Of a stretch of 64,000 nt of DNA, positions 11,809 through 22,744 are shown piece by piece. The number at the start of each line of letters is the position of its first letter. The stretch's first letter is position 1. Origin of the DNA: Neoarius graeffei (lineage: Eukaryota > Chordata > Actinopteri > Siluriformes > Ariidae); NCBI RefSeq assembly GCF_027579695.1, contig NC_083571.1, forward strand, positions 45,354,890 to 45,418,889, written 5' to 3'. A program made the translations under genes and the position numbers. The notes beneath the pieces were generated by a model. That model worked only from the letters and a program-made list of their open reading frames with translations, did not search any database and was not told where the DNA came from.

Positions 11809-12310
11809 CCTCATGTAAGATAATGTGCTAAAAGTGCTGAAAGTATGCCATTTCTCCTTTGAGGCATTTGTGGTTGCAAACCATTTTGCATACAGTTTAA
11901 GTTAAATGTCCAAATGGTTGTATGGATGGATTAACTTCCCCTAATTGTAAGCATGTAAGCATAATTTTAGATGATGAATATAATTGTATGTTCCTAGAGC
12001 ACCCCATCAGATTAACTATCGCTGAATAACTAGACTTAAACTGTTATAATAATGTAATGAGACATGTCAGACTGTAAATTCAGTAAACAGAGCTCGCATA
12101 TTGTTACACTCACAAAAGGTATGAGGAAAAAAATTAAGGCAGCTTTACTGTAGACAAGTCAGTAATCATGTATACATACAGTCTGTGCAATGGTGAGTAC
12201 TGTATTTCCTTTAAGCTCCTTTTAAAATCCATTTTAATTTTCACTGGGACCAGTGCATGTAAAAGCCCTTATAATGAATGATTTTATGAGTGGCAGCTTC
12301 TTTTCTGCTG

Positions 12311-12314
<4 letters not shown>
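11809..12314. other. No recognised feature
   Basis: AT-rich, unassigned. Confidence 0.35.

Positions 12315-12381
<67 letters not shown>
12315..12381. repeat. (CA)n microsatellite
   Basis: About 33 uninterrupted CA units. Confidence 0.97.
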
Positions 12382-12385
<4 letters not shown>

Positions 12386-12719
12386 GAAAAGGAGGGCTGT
12401 GTTCATGTGTCATGTATCCCTGCTCCACTTAAGTGCTTCTGATGGCCTTGACAGGAAAAAAAATAAAGGAAAGAAAGAAACAAGTCTCAGCCATAGCATC
12501 ACTCCAAAAAGAACATGGCATTGTGGACCAACCAGGCACAAGAACTGGAACCGCTTAACAGTTTATTTGTCTACAAAGGGAAGTAGTTAAATCAGATTCA
12601 CCACAATCTGAATTCAAGATGCTTGAAAGAAGAAAATTCAGGGAACTAAACTTATTCCAGGGTTTAAATTGTGATTTAGAAGGAAGAGTCCTTTTTTTAA
12701 CATAGATTACAATAATGTG

Positions 12720-12800
12720 GGAACAACAACAACAACAAGTTTAATTTATATAGCACCTTTCACCAACCCAAGGACACTTTACAGAGTAATGGCACTACAA
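12720..12800 (-). mobile_element. Possible reverse-oriented retroelement tail
   Basis: A (CAA)n run is followed by TTTAATTTATATAGCACC and CCAAGGACACTTTACAG. This resembles the inverted 3' end of a fish LINE or SINE (a 'tatataaa' motif followed by a short simple repeat). There is no coding sequence. Confidence 0.35.
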
Positions 12801-12948
12801 AAAGAGAAACAAATCAACCAAAAGAAAACATAAAATATAGGAGACACAGGAAAGGAAAAAACAAAACAACAATTTACATGAGCGTAAATATAACAGATTT
12901 GTTCAAAGCATGGAAAAACAGTATAATTGTGCGAAGGATTTAATTATT

Positions 12949-13100
12949 GGCAGCACAGTGGTGTCGTGGTTAGCACTGTTGCCTTACAGCAAGAAAGTCC
13001 TGGGTTCGAGCCCAGTGGCTAACGAGGGTCTTTCTGTGTGGAGTTTGCATGTTCTCCCCGTGTCTGCGTGGGTTTCCTCCGGGTGCTCCGGTTTCCTCTT
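12949..13100 (+). mobile_element. V-SINE, 3'-truncated
   Basis: It starts with a tRNA-like head (GGCAGCACAGTGGTGTCGTGG, then GGTTCGAGCCC as B box) and continues into the V domain (GTTTGCATGTTCTCCCCGTG). It stops abruptly after CGGTTTCCTCTT, lacking the 3' half and tail. Confidence 0.85.
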
Positions 13101-13350
13101 GACAAATATGTTTCAAACTACTTTAGATAACTCTACAGTAGAAAAAGAGACTAAGCATCTGTAAATGCTGCAAAACAGCAAGAAGCATTGAAAACTTATT
13201 TACATGACTTGGAAAATTGCCATAACCAGTATCAAAATAAGTCAGAGACTCAAATGAACATGGAAGATTATCAGTAGGGGTGGGTGTTATGGTCAACAAT
13301 GTTAACACAACTAGTAGTTGTCCATACAGTTTAACTAATTTACCAAACAT

Positions 13351-13714
13351 CCATCCATTATCTGGAACTGCTTATCCTGTGTAGGATCATGGGCAAGCTG
13401 GAGCCTATCCCATCTGACTATGGGCAAGAGGCAGGTTACACCCTGGACAAGTCCACAGATCATTGCAGGATCGACACATGGAGACAAGTAGTCATTCACA
13501 TTCACACCTATGATCAATTTGGAGCCACCAATTAACCTAACCTGCATGTCTTTGGATAGTGAGGGAAACTGGAGCACCTGGAGGAAACCCATGCAGACAC
13601 AGGGAGAACATGCAAACTCCACACAGAAAGGCCCTCGTTGGCCACTGGGCTAGAACCCAGAACCTTCTTGCTGTGAGGCAAGAGTACTAACAACTACACC
13701 GTCGTGCTGCCAAG
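13351..13714 (-). mobile_element. V-SINE, older subfamily
   Basis: The reverse-oriented copy has a CCATCCATTATCT start instead of the ATGAG tail and is diverged from the young copies. The 11-bp direct repeat ttaccaaacat lies at 13340-13350 and 13715-13725. Confidence 0.9.
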
Positions 13715-13919
13715 TTACCAAACATTTTATTGGAAATTATTTAATTTTTTTGATGCCAAGTACCAAAATTACCTTAACTGAATATTGTTGGGGAAAACAC
13801 ATCAATATCCTTTTAACACAGCTAGCAGATGTTACACATCATTTGAGTTATGTTGTGGTGAATCTGATTTTACTCCATATAAAGGTATATCTTTCCAGCT
13901 ACAAAAAATATATGGTGAT

Positions 13920-14231
13920 TGTAACAGCTTTGTGGGAGTGGTCAATGAGGAACTGGAAGCAGGCGCTGTAGTTCAAGGTATGCCGCACTGTATTAGCACT
14001 TTTCAGTCACTTTTAGTAATTTGTAGGCACACTACACACACACACACACATGCACGATGGGGTGTCACAGTTCTCTGTCTCTTGTTCCTGACTGTCTGAA
14101 AGACACACAGAGATACAGGTTAATAGACAGCCAGTAATTAGACACAGGTGCACCTCATCACACATACCTACTAGTTCCATCTGACTCCTTGCCATTCACA
14201 GCTGATGCTCAAACACACCCTCGCTGCCACA
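13920..14231 (-). mobile_element. Gmr1-type gypsy 3' LTR
   Basis: The 312-bp segment begins TGTAACAG and ends GCTGCCACA (TG...CA) and abuts the RNase H coding end at 14232. It matches, in reverse orientation, the segment 52402-52709 that follows the other Gmr1 fragment. A short CA run lies inside. Confidence 0.7.
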
Positions 14232-15362
14232 TAGCCCCACTGCCGACTCAGGCTGGGGAGCCGTCTGGCCTGCAGCTGACTCCCCTCCCAGTGGGAGAAG
14301 TAATCTGCTACCACCATCTGTGCCCCCAGCCTGTGGACCACCTTGAATTAAAGGACTGAAGGGCCAGATACCAACAAGTGATCCAAACGTTGGCATCCTT
14401 CATGCAGTGGAGCCACTGGAGTGGGGCATGGTCAGAACAGAGGGTGAGTGGGCATCCTAGCAGGTAGTACCAGAGAGTGAGGACCACCTACTTTATGGCC
14501 AGACACTCCTTTTCAATGGTGCTGTACTTTGACTCTCGCATGGAGAACTTGCAGTTGTTGTACAGCACTGGGTGCTCCTCCCCCTCCACCACCTGGGACA
14601 AAACTACCCCCAGCCCTCTGTCTGATGTGTAAAACAAAAGGGGGAGAAAAGTCAGGAGAATGCACCAGCGGGCCCCCACACAAAATGGCCTTTACCTGAG
14701 CAAAAGCCCATTCACAAGGCTCCATCCCCTGGACTGGATCTGGCACAGCCTTTTTAGTGAGGTCAGTCAGCAGGCTGGTGATGTCTGAAAAGTTAGGCAT
14801 GAACTGCCTATAGTAGCCAGCCAGCCCTAGGAACTACCTCACCCCCTTTTTCATCTTAGGCAGGCCACAATCGCTGCTGTCTTATCAATTTGGGGATGCA
14901 CCTGCCCATGACCCAAGTGGAAGCCCAGACACTGTACTTCCACATGCCCAACTGCACACTTTTTTGGGTTTGCTATGATCCCAGCGCACCTCTGTGACCT
15001 CAGGACTACCCTGAGATATTGCAGATGCTGCTCCCAATCATTACTATAAATGATTATGTCATCTAAGCAGGCTACCACATACACATCGGGGGATGGAGAA
15101 TTCGTTCTATGAGATGAAACATAACTGGGGCCCCAAACAACCTGAAAGGAAGGGTGACAAATTGGTGTAATCCAAACAGAGTGGATAATGGAGACAAGGG
15201 GATCTACCAATATCCCTTTGTTAAATCCAGTGTCGAGTAAAAGCGAGCCACGCCTAACCGATCGAGCAGTTCATCAATGCAAGGCATCGGATATGCATCA
15301 AATTTAGATACTGCATTGACTTTTCTATAGTCCACACAGAACTGGACTGACCCATCAGTTTT
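14232..15362 (-). pseudogene. Gmr1-type gypsy RT-RNase H, truncated
   Basis: Reading right to left, the segment includes an RT N-terminal part (about 15240-15360), then the YVVACLDDIIIYSND region in the 14851-15210 frame (a divergent YLDD-type active site). The thumb and the RNase H part follow (14488-14800: DRGLGVVLSQVVEGEEHPVLY, KYSTIEKECLAIK). The RNase H end runs directly into the LTR with no integrase after it, as in the complete element at 26455-44774. Stops and frameshifts break the frame and the 5' part is missing. It ends at 15362, where a SINE fragment begins. Confidence 0.85.
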
Positions 15363-15472
15363 GGGAAAACATGCAAACTCCACACAGAGAGGTCCCCATT
15401 AGCCACTGAGCTCGAACACAGAACGTTCCTGCTGTGAGGCAACAGTGCTAACCACTACACCACCATGCCGAT
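15363..15472 (-). mobile_element. V-SINE fragment
   Basis: Reverse-oriented V-domain end and tRNA-like head (AACATGCAAACTCCACACAG through ACCACTACACCACCATGCCG). The tail half is missing. It abuts the truncated Gmr1 pol, suggesting a deletion or recombination junction. Confidence 0.8.
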
Positions 15473-16111
15473 GACTTAATTTGTGTACAGTGGAAATAAT
15501 TAAATGTAAATAAACCTAAGTTTGAATAAAAATATACACTCACTGACCACTTTATTAGGTACACCCACACGTTAGAATTGACCATGAGTTGGCCTAGTGG
15601 TTAGCATGTCCGCCTCTCGACTGGGAGATCGCGAGTTCTACTCACGGTCAGATCATACCAAAGACCATTATAAAAATGGTACCTACTACCGTCTGGCAAG
15701 GCACGCTGCAATAAAGATGCAAGTGGGGAGTCAAACTCTCGTGGTTACCAGAGGACTAGCCCCCCACTGTAACCCTAGCTGTATAGGCAAGAGGCCGAGG
15801 GCTATCAAAACGGAGATCAGCACCACACCCATACACCTTAAAGGAGATATGCAGAACCATGGTCTCACTTTTTGTTTATAAATGCCTTGAGACCTCAAGA
15901 ATGGCATAGGAATAGTTTTAAGCATTAACAATAAATCTAATATAGTCATTTTTACAATTAAAATGATTCATATAGGTAGCGGTCTGAGTGAATGACCTTG
16001 ACATCTGTGACGTCACCGCAGGAAGGCTATCGGTCTCATCGCCATTTCCGCTATACTAAAACACAGAGCTGACTGCAACTTTGAGCTTCCATTTTATGCA
16101 AATTTATCGCC

Positions 16112-16417
16112 ATGCCACATAAATGTGTTGCTGGCGGGTGCAGCAACAAGACAAAAGGTGGATTTACGTTGCATTCATGGCCCAAGAATGTTCAAACTGC
16201 AAAGATTTGGACGCATTTTGCGAGTTGTTCATGGGCAGATTGGGTGCCTATGAAATGGTCTCTCCTCTGCTCTGCACATTTTACTGAAGACTCGTATGAG
16301 ACCTCTGATCTGTTGAGGAGCGTTGGCTATAAGCCCATATTGAAAGAGGGTGCAGTACCAACAATTAAGGAAAAGAAAACTATAAGAAAAGGAAAGCATT
16401 TATTATTATTTTTTTGA
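16112..16417 (+). pseudogene. THAP-domain N-terminal exon of Kolobok transposase
   Basis: The 101-residue frame starts MPHKCVAGGC. C5 and C10 pair with C53 and H56 (LCSAHF) to give the C2CH zinc site of a THAP DNA-binding domain, and the GAVPTI box lies near residue 80. THAP domains bind the terminal repeats of P and Kolobok transposons. The frame ends shortly after the domain in a lysine-rich tail, so either a spliced exon boundary or a deletion removed the catalytic part. A host THAP gene is less likely because the domain sits between TTAA-flanked inverted repeats. Confidence 0.75.
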
Positions 16418-16653
16418 AAAGGAAAGTAAGTTCAGTTGCACCAGGTCTCCCAGAGTGTGAGCCGAGGGTTGTTGCTAAAACCTGGGAAAGAATGGGACAG
16501 GATGTGACATATTATTGCTCGGGCAGTGACCTCCCCGTAGTTGTTGCTAAAACCGGTGACATCCTGTCCCATCCCGGGTTTTAGTAATTGCCTGAGCTGA
16601 GCAGTAATGGCAGAGTACTCCGTATAGAGAAAATGGAGATTGAGTGGACCAGC

Positions 16654-17091
16654 GGGGCGGCATGGTGGTGTAGTGGTTAGCGCTGTCGCCTCACAGCAAG
16701 AAGGTCCGGGTTCAAGCCCCGTTTGCATGTTCTCCCCGTGTCCATGTGGGTTTCCTCTGGGTGCTCCGGTTTCCCCCCACAGTCCAAAGACATGCAGGTT
16801 AGGTAAACTGGCGACTCTAAATTGACTGTAGGTGTGAATGTGAGTGTGAATGGTTGTCTGTGTCTATGTGTCAGCCCTGTGATGACCTGGCGACTTGTCC
16901 AGGGTGTACCCCGCCTTTCATCCATAGTCAGCTGGGATAGGCTCTAGCTTGCCTGCGACCCTGTAGAACAGGATAAAGTGGCTAGAGATAATGAGATGAG
17001 ATGAGATGAGATGAGATGAGATGAGATGAGATGAGATGAGATGAGATGAGATGAGATGAGATGAGATGAGATGAGATGAGATGAGATGAGA
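16654..17091 (+). mobile_element. V-SINE with expanded ATGAG tail
   Basis: Forward copy with a tRNA-like head (GGGCGGCATGGTGGTGTAGT). An internal deletion joins the B-box region (AAGCCCC) directly to GTTTGCATG. The 13-bp direct repeat tgagtggaccagc is at 16641-16653 and 17092-17104. The tail is unusually long (see 16988-17091). Confidence 0.93.
16988..17091 (+). repeat. (ATGAG)n tail array, about 21 units
   Basis: A perfect pentanucleotide array grown from the V-SINE 3' tail. Other copies in the window have only 1-4 units. Confidence 0.95.
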
Positions 17092-17529
17092 TGAGTGGAC
17101 CAGCCGTCTGATATTTCCGCTGGATATGCTTGCCTCGGCAGCAATATCTTGCCCTTATGTGGAAGAAGCAAATGAACGGATAACTGAATGAACAACTGAA
17201 AGTCAGATTGTTTCAAAACAATCGGCCACAAGGTTGGCCTTCAAGAAGCAAGAACACAGACGGGTAAGATGCGACTCTCATTTGGATACAAAACAAGAAA
17301 AACAACAACACTCATTGTTTACCAGCATTTAGATTACTACATGTAACTTGTATTGTGTATTTAAGTTACCAGTATAAGATTATTTAATTTGCTTCAGAAT
17401 GTGATTGTCTCAGTTCATCTGATTATTTAATTAGCCTTTTACATTTTATCAGTGAAAATGCATGCATTTACATGTATGTTGCATAAGTTATAACATCTAT
17501 CCTGTTTTAATGAGAGTCAACCCACAATC

Positions 17530-17899
17530 CATCCATCCCATCGATCATCTGTGACCGCTTATCCTGTGCAGGGTCACAGACAAGCTTGAGCCTATCCCAG
17601 CTGAGTATGGGGGAGAGGCGGGGTACACCCTGGATAGGTCATCGCAGAGCTGACACGTAGAGACACACAACCATTCACACTCACACCTACAGTACGGTCA
17701 ATTTAGAGCCACCAATTAGTCTAACCTGCATGTCTTTGGACTGTGGGGGAAACTGGAGCACCCGGAGGAAATCCATGCAGACACAGGGAGAACATGCAAA
17801 CTCCACACAGAAAGGCCCTCATTGGCCACTGGGATCGAAACCAGGACCTTCTTCTTGTGAGGCAACAGTGCTAACCACTACACCACGTGCTGCCCTATC
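17530..17899 (-). mobile_element. V-SINE, older subfamily
   Basis: Reverse copy starting CATCCATCCCATC and ending at the head complement (CACTACACCACGTGCTGCCC). The 13-bp direct repeat tcaacccacaatc is at 17517-17529 and 17900-17912. Confidence 0.92.
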
Positions 17900-18775
17900 T
17901 CAACCCACAATCAATGAAGTCAAATCAGTCTTAGCTGAGCAATCGGGAACGGTATTTCTTACTTTCACAATAAATTTTTATTTATATGACTTTGGTCTAC
18001 AGCTGTCAAAGGCCTCGGCCTTAAAACCGGTTCCTGCTGTGACGTCACCCACCCAGGGCTGGCTGGCTCAGCAGGGCAGCTCGAATGCCAACTTTGCAGT
18101 CAATTTTAACTCTCAAAAATATATTTTTTTCTTCCCATTTATGCAGCATACAAGAATCAAGGCTGGAGATACTATCCACCCAGAAACATATTTAAAAATA
18201 AAGGTTCTGCGTATCTCCTTTAAAAAGTTGGTTAGTACTGAGACAGGAGATTGCCTGGGAAGACCAGATTCTGGCATGAGAGGGACTTTGACTTGATATA
18301 TCAGAATGGGGAAAATTGTGATCTCTTTGACTTTTACTGTGGTATGGGTGTTGGTACCAGATGGACTGGTTTGAGTATTTCAGAAACTATGGATCTCCTG
18401 GGGTTTTCACACACAATAGTCTCTAGAGTTTACACAGAATGGTGTGAAAAACAAAGAACATTGAGTAAGCGACAGTTCTGTGGGTGGAAACAAATGCCTT
18501 ATTGATAAGAGATGTTAAAGGAAAATGGCCAGATTGGATTGAGCTGTCAGGAAGGATATAGTAACTCATATAACCACTCTTTACAACCGTGATGAGCAGA
18601 AAAGCATCTTCTGCAATAGCAGAAGACTACACTGGGTTCCACTCCTGCCAGCCAAAAACAGTAATCTTAGAATCAAGAACATGTTCCTATTAAAATGGCC
18701 ACAGAGTGTAGTTAGCAGATATAATGGCAGTATATGAGGAATATACAAAATTGAAAATACAGAGTAGTGAACTAT

Positions 18776-20440
18776 CAGGCTTATTCTGTAACCAATAGCA
18801 ATTCCTCCTGACTTTTTTTTTTATTATTTTCTTCATATATCCCAGCATGTTAAGAATTTGAGGTATAAGACTTTATATCAGAGCAAAAGCAACCTTATTT
18901 TCACATCTTTCATTGGTTAATATGGCGTTGCACAAATCACTCAACACCAAATCCAGCACTTACTATCAAATCATTCTTTTGTGTCAAGCTCAGAGATGTT
19001 CCTTTGGCCTACACACAACTGACACAAAAATGGAGAGGCACACTCCTAAGAGTGAATTTGACCCTTTGCAAACATGATAGTATAGCTGGGGCCAGACACA
19101 AAATTTCTAAATTTGTGCTGTGCCTCAACAAACCTTGCATCTAGGACATCTGGGATAGAGATCCAGTCTCATGGTTAGTGGCCATGGAATGCCCATCAGT
19201 AATGCCAACAATAGATTGAATTATGGTCTGTTTTGCCAAAATGGCCAATACTGCACAAAATACACTAGAATCCGGAGATAGTTTTGCCTGGATATTTCAA
19301 ACAATGACCCATATATGATGAATTTCATGTTGAGTACTCTCCAATCATGGCATCTGATTTAAAATAAAATCTCCAGATATGCTCCAGATATGATCCAGAT
19401 TATTGCAAGAATTAAAACACAAAACAAAACTGTATCTTGGATTCTTGGGTCTTTTGACACAATATAATGACAATGAACAACACTGACTATCAGATGCAAT
19501 ACAGCATCATTCATAATATCAACAGCAGCAGTAGGTTTGGCTAATCACACGTCAACACATCCCGTCCCAAAACCTCTGTCTCTGCCCTACCTGTGGACCC
19601 ACAGTGCACAATGCCTGTCTGTTTCCCAACAGACCAACTTCCTTTTTCCTGTAGGAGGTTTCCTTCCAAATTAAACAATTTCCTTGTAAATTTGCCAATC
19701 TGCAAGCATATGCTTGATGTGAGACAGTACATCCCCTGTCTGACTGCAACAGCCTGGCAGGTAGGCAGCTCTTACTCTTAGGTGTGTATCTGTCCACTTC
19801 AAGAGTTGTTCTCACATCACAATATTGCCCTCTCAAATACAAAACCATGTGGTGTAGTCAGTTTGCAATAGCATGTTTAACTCTCTTAGTGAATATACTT
19901 AACCTTCTACAGCACAGCATTGCCCTCAGGCAACAGAAAGTTTTCTTAAGTCCCATGTCTCATGTTCAGTACATGTTTCTTTAAATGACTTTAACCAATC
20001 AGAATGGTCAAGAAGTATCAAAGAACAGTCCAATAAGGTGAGGGAGTCACTATAAAGCATTATATGAAGGCAGGACTTCCTTTTCTGACACATGGTCACA
20101 GGCATATGTGGCGTGAGAAGAAAGTAAGATTATTTGCTAGAGTAATCTTATTTAAAATGATATGACCTGAAATTAAAAAAAAACCTGTGTGTATGAAAGT
20201 GAAGAGAAGCCTTTTGACATGCTTTGCGAAGTTTTTTATTTTATTTTGTATGTTCAGAAAAAAGTTTTTCTTTTTGTTGCATCAGAGCAATGCTGTGCGA
20301 TAAAGGATACTTTTCAAGGAGGTCTTTGCTGACAGTGTGTTTGGATATTATCACATATACCACTTGTATTTCTAAACAATATAAGCTCTAAATACATTTT
20401 TAAACTTAATTTTTTCTTCCTTTAACACTTTTTGACAACA
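18776..20440. other. No recognised feature
   Basis: Overlapping frames at 19541-19848 on both strands show no recognisable domain. No terminal repeats were seen. Confidence 0.3.
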
Positions 20441-21627
20441 AAGGGATACAAGATAGTTCTTCAGAAGAAAAGAACAGGATCAGCACGTTAGGTAAATCCC
20501 AAACCTGCAAATATCTGGCCATAGGTCCTTCTAGGAAAAAGCAGTCTATGTTGGAGATACCCAGCTGTATGCAGTCAAATGGTATGACAACAGATCAGTC
20601 ACCCTCCTCAGTCGCACATAGGTGCGCACCCTGTAACCCACGTTGACAGATAAGTCAGAGGCCAAAAGAAAACCAAGCTCCCGTGCCCTGCAGCAGTATC
20701 CACATACAATCAGCACATGGGAGGTGTTGACTTGTTGGATTCACTGATTGCTTTATATCACTCCAACATCAGGTCAAAGAACCTGGTCGTACCACCACCT
20801 TGTCTTTCATTTGATACAGTAGATGTGGCAGTGGTGACATGTTGGCTCATCTACACACAGGATTATGTTGACAATGGAATGATGAGAAGTGACCACATGC
20901 ACCTTTACACCTTCAACTGCCAAATTGTACACAGTCTGTAAATGCAAACAAGATGCCAGGAAGAGAGGGCAAACCAGTGGTGAGATTCCGCAACAGTATG
21001 AAAAGAAGAGGAGGATGCAGTGGCTCATGGTTCCCATCCCTAAACAGGATGTCTGCTTGAACAACACCTCACAGTGGCAAATTCTTTGTGACAAGAAGGG
21101 AAAATGCAGGGTTTGTTCGTGGGTGCCCAGGAACATCCAAATTGATGTGCAAAAAGTGTAATGTACACCCTTTTTCATAAGAGAGAAGAACTGCTTTTTG
21201 AAGTTTCACACAGAGTGTGAAACTCATTAAACTCATGAGTGTGAAACTCATTACATGAAGTACATGATATCACACACTTAATGATACAAATCTATGCCTG
21301 TATCAAATCCAATATGTAAATACTGTATATTTCAAGTCTTTCTTCCCCTTTTGCTTAATGATGATTGATGATTTGGTGAGATGTTTTAAAAAGATTTTGT
21401 TTTGCTGTCTGAGAGTTGTCTTCATTGTCTGTGAAGTCATAAGTTTGTATATGATTCTGTACCATTGTCGCATAACATTTCCCTTAGGCAATGAAGAAAT
21501 ACTTTGGGGTTGGGGGAGAAGGTGTCCAAAAAATATAAAAGTTTTCTCGATAAAATATTCCAAAAGGAACCAGAAATCATGTGGAATCAATTTTACCATG
21601 TACCAACAAAATGTGTGCAATAAAGGG
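20440..21627 (+). pseudogene. piggyBac-family transposase relic
   Basis: The frame at 20717-20941 begins MGGVDLLDSLIALYHSNIRSK and continues to a WLIYTQDY segment, the conserved C-terminal half of piggyBac-type transposases (MGGVDxxDxxxxxYR...WLLYR). A cysteine-rich tail follows in another frame (KCRVCSWVP near 21100; CKKC in the alternate frame), corresponding to the C-terminal zinc-binding domain. Frameshifts separate the pieces. The right end GCAATAAAGGG abuts TTAA at 21628-21631. The left end was not located. A family link to the MITE at 7455-8599 is possible but unproven. Confidence 0.7.
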
Positions 21628-21774
21628 TTAAGTTGAGTTACACATGTCTGCCAGGCTAGTATTTGTTCCACATTACTTCCCTTTTTTCAGGGAGAAACTC
21701 AGGTCATGCCTGGGAGGACAAAATATCCTGTGGGTGAATACCTTGGGGCATGTCTGCATACTCCTGTCATACTA

Positions 21775-21962
21775 CATCGAGGTTTCTTCCTCATGTCGTC
21801 TGAGGGAGTTTTTCCTTGCCACCGTCGCCACAGGCTTGCTCATTGGGGATAGATTAGGGATAAAATTAGCTCATGTTTTAAGTCATTCAAATTCTGTAAA
21901 GCTGCTTTGCGACAATGTTTATTGTTAAAAGCGCTATACAAATAAACTTGATTTGATTTGAT
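21775..21962 (+). mobile_element. L2-type LINE 3' tail, best-preserved copy
   Basis: It contains the full block GAGGTTTCTTCCTCATGTCG through GCTGCTTTGCGACAATGTTT to GCGCTATACAAATAAACTTG, ending in (ATTTG)n-type repeats. Confidence 0.65.
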
Positions 21963-22744
21963 ACTACTGACATAGGCCTTGCAATATGGCTGACAGGCAC
22001 AGAGTATTCAGTCAGCACTGATATGGTCTGAGGTGCAGCATCCTGGCCAAACATAAAAACTCTGCATATACACTGTATCAATATATTGTACATAATATGA
22101 AAATTGTATCTTCATAATCTAATCATCATTATGAGAATAAACTGACAGTTTAAGTTAAAAAATTAAACTTTCCAGATTTATCATGTTTCATTTGTTACAA
22201 GATAAATAAGCAAACAAAATGGACCCTATGTGAGAACAAAACTAACAGTAATAGACATGTGTATGGGGAAATATCAAATATTTGAAATAACAGATACTTT
22301 TTAAAAACAAAGGTAATAAATTTGAAGAGAGAGGTCAGATTGGGGTGGGTGTGGGGTGTGGGTGTGTGTGGGGGGAGAGTCTTGTCAGGAACCATGTCTG
22401 TACTCAGGCTGAAAACTAAAGAATGAGGAATGTGCCAAGGGCCTACTGTGTCCCCTGTCCTGACATGCCCCAAATGCATGATGCTCGTTACCTGCAATCT
22501 CCTGCATGTCAAAAAAAAAAAAAAAATCCCCTTTCAAAAAAGTCCCACTTTAGGGCAAACTTTGTAGTTCTTTCAATTCAAGCCATATACACTTAAGACC
22601 ACAGAAGATGCCAGTGGCAGACTCAGAAACTTTATTCAACAAATTTGTAGCCTAAACACTCACATAATTGATCAAAAATGGAAAAATGTGACAAGTTTTG
22701 GTTCATCTATTGTCCTTTCATGTTCCTTTCTTAAACTGATCATT
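21963..22744. other. No recognised feature; poly-A tract
   Basis: An A run of about 15 lies near 22511-22526 after a GT/GGGTGTG-rich stretch. Nothing else was identified. Confidence 0.35.

Larger units (their letters stand above)
15842..18219 (+). mobile_element. Kolobok-type DNA transposon, THAP-bearing, defective
   Basis: TTAA lies at 15838-15841 and 18220-18223. The termini are AGGAGATATGCAGAACC and, inverted, AGGAGATACGCAGAACC (16 of 17 match). TTAA duplications with AGGRR-type ends plus a THAP-domain protein are hallmarks of the Kolobok (T2) superfamily. Only the THAP part (16112-16417) of a transposase is visible and no DDE core was found. Two V-SINEs are inserted within it (16654-17091 and 17530-17899). 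Confidence 0.75.
15585..18290 (+). mobile_element. tRNA-derived SINE split by the Kolobok element
   Basis: The head carries an A-box-like TGGCCTAGTGGTTAG and a B-box-like GAGTTCTACTC at 15590-15650, distinct from the V-SINE. The body runs to about 15837, and the 3' part appears to resume at about 18224. That 3' part (GGTTAGTACT ... GGAGATTGCCTGGGAA) resembles the 3' half of 5S rRNA. Both parts read as one unit if the TTAA-flanked element between them is ignored. The 5S relationship is by eye, at roughly three-quarters identity. Confidence 0.5.
15538..18775 (+). pseudogene. Tc1-like relic, interrupted by nested insertions
   Basis: The left end is CACTCACTGACCACTTTATT at 15538. The transposase part resumes only at about 18296 (CAGAATGGGGAAAATTGTGA) and runs to about 18775 with Tc1-type wording (GLSISETMDLLGFSHTIVSRVY). 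The intervening 2.7 kb is a tRNA-type SINE containing a Kolobok element. The catalytic part and right terminal repeat are absent. A reverse-oriented relic of the same family lies at 56740-57215. Confidence 0.75.

Noticed and set aside
12234..12428. VCVCVC-rich frame
   Set aside because: It is translated CA microsatellite.
16944..17231. SSHLISSHLIS frame
   Set aside because: It is translation of the ATGAG array on the reverse strand.
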